This document shows, piece after piece, positions 5,914 through 6,703 of a stretch of 6,703 nucleotides of DNA. The notes under the pieces were generated by a model. It worked only from the letters and a program-made list of their open reading frames with translations. It was not told where the DNA came from and made no database searches. Position 1 is the first letter of the stretch, and every line of letters begins with the position of its first letter. A program made the position numbers and the translations under genes. The stretch comes from an uncultured Chloroflexota bacterium (GTDB lineage: Bacteria; Chloroflexota; Dehalococcoidia; SAR202; UBA11138), in assembly GCA_913046025.1 (NCBI GenBank), contig CAJWRP010000122.1, positions 1 through 6,703 of the forward strand, given 5' to 3'.

Positions 5914-6601
5914 ATGGAAGAACATTTACTGACAATCGTCGTGATACGTCTACTGCTGGCAGCCGGGGCAGGGGCCGTTGTGGGTATAAAAGGACCTACT
6001 TCGGACGGCCAGCGGGATACCTTACCACGCCCTGGTTGCCACCGCTTCCAGTCTGCTGATGCAGCTCACAGTCTTCCAGTTCAATGCCATTACTGCCATA
6101 CCACTCGAAGCAATCCGGACAGATCCCACGCCCATGGCTCAAGGCATTATGACAGGCATCGGCTTCTTGGGAGCCGACGTCATTCTGCGAGAGGGACTGA
6201 CCACACGCGGGCTAACTACGTCAGCATCCATATGGATGACCGTCTCGATAGGAATCATGATCGGCGTGGGCATACTGTTCGCGGCCCTGATAGCAGTGAT
6301 TATCACCGTAGGCACACTATCGGTGCTAAGGCTTGTGGAGACCAAGACACCTACATACAGCTTCGCGCGACTTCGAGTCCGGTTCAGCCAGGACGCGGCC
6401 ACTCCCGAAGACGAATTTCAGGCTATGGTCACAGAGCATGACTTTACCTGTACCACCACGGCCTACCGAGTTGATGCGCACATGATGCAGTACGAAATGA
6501 CGATTAGGACCAAGAACACGAAAAACTACCGCAGGCTGGCGGAGACGTTAAGTGGAATGGAGTTCGTTCACGACTTCGGCATATCGCCGACCCAGACGTA
6601 G
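5914..6601 (+). pseudogene. MgtC/SapB family membrane protein, interrupted by two frameshifts
   Basis: MgtC/SapB proteins are inner-membrane proteins tied to magnesium limitation and, in pathogens, to survival in host cells; in free-living bacteria their role is unclear. The N-terminal helix (MEEHLLTIVVIRLLLAAGAG...) is in one frame to 5988; YFGRPAGY is in a second; HALVATASSLLMQL to the stop is in a third. Adding one base after 5988 and one C at 6025-6026 joins them as GIERTYFGRPAGYLTHALVA, matching the family's GLERE and G-x-RTHALVA segments, and gives 229 aa, the usual length. Further motifs are DPT at 71-73, GIGFLGADVILREG at 82-95 (Asp89 where the family usually has Gly) and GLTTSASIWM. 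A C-terminal soluble domain follows from about residue 150. As written, translation from the strong ribosome site would stray into unrelated residues after residue 25; the in-frame ATG at 6059 would make a truncated protein lacking the first helix. Confidence 0.82.
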
Positions 6602-6620
6602 CCGACAGTCTCGGGCCATC

Positions 6621-6703
6621 TCATTTGGCTACAGCCGGTTTTGACGCATACACCTGTTCCACCTTGCCAGCCCGCTTGACCACCACCCCTGTACACCCTT
6701 ATA
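6621..6703 (-). other. Possible 3' end of a convergent gene
   Basis: On the minus strand the frame ending in TGA at 6621-6623 reads VVVKRAGKVEQVYASKPAVAK, which has a plausible protein C-terminus composition and would converge on the MgtC-like gene with only 19 nt between stops. A TAA in the same frame at 6699-6701 limits it to about 25 codons inside the window. A one-base shift near 6691-6697 would extend it to the edge as YKGV-TGVVVK. This is too little to name a product, and it may be non-coding. Confidence 0.2.

Overview
The window is a bacterial chromosomal segment with two halves. The left, minus-strand half (about 1-1640) is a core-metabolism operon read right to left: a DUF177/YceD-family protein, ribosomal protein L32 (rpmF), and malonyl-CoA:ACP transacylase (fabD, cut by the window edge). 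A well-formed sigma70-type promoter lies just upstream at 1684-1713, behind an AT-rich stretch that carries an operator-like palindrome. The right, plus-strand half (3265-6601) is an accessory, catabolic-looking gene run: a tricarballylate-dehydrogenase/fumarate-reductase-like flavoprotein, a TIM-barrel amidohydrolase of the lactonase-like Amidohydrolase_2 group, and an MgtC/SapB-type membrane protein.

Between the halves, on the minus strand (2033-2939), is a gene that cannot be read in one frame. Joining three reading frames and one in-frame TAG gives a continuous protein of about 302 codons with two N-terminal membrane helices and a beta-rich C-terminal part. The MgtC-like gene is also broken. 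Two single-base deletions, 37-39 bases apart near its N-terminus, separate three frames, and restoring them recovers the family's GIER and THALVA segments and gives a 229-aa protein. The four inferred frameshifts are all single-base losses, and they sit in the two genes that look least essential. The five other genes, about 4 kb in total, are intact. This could be genuine gene decay or consensus indels in a draft assembly; the nonsense codon favours decay for the first gene.

The lineage is uncertain. The divergent L32 N-terminus (MPPLPKKK), rpmF followed directly by fabD without plsX/fabH, the tricarballylate-dehydrogenase-like plus amidohydrolase pair, and a CCTTCGACAAGCTCAGG-type intergenic repeat together suggest a Chloroflexota (Dehalococcoidia/SAR202-like) genome. 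This is an inference from general familiarity and was not checked by a search.

Functionally, the left operon links ribosome biogenesis to fatty-acid synthesis, a widely seen pairing. The flavoprotein and amidohydrolase probably act in one degradation route for an organic acid or lactone whose identity cannot be read from sequence. I found no CRISPR array, tRNA, rRNA, insertion sequence or phage gene, and no convincing novel defence or mobile system.
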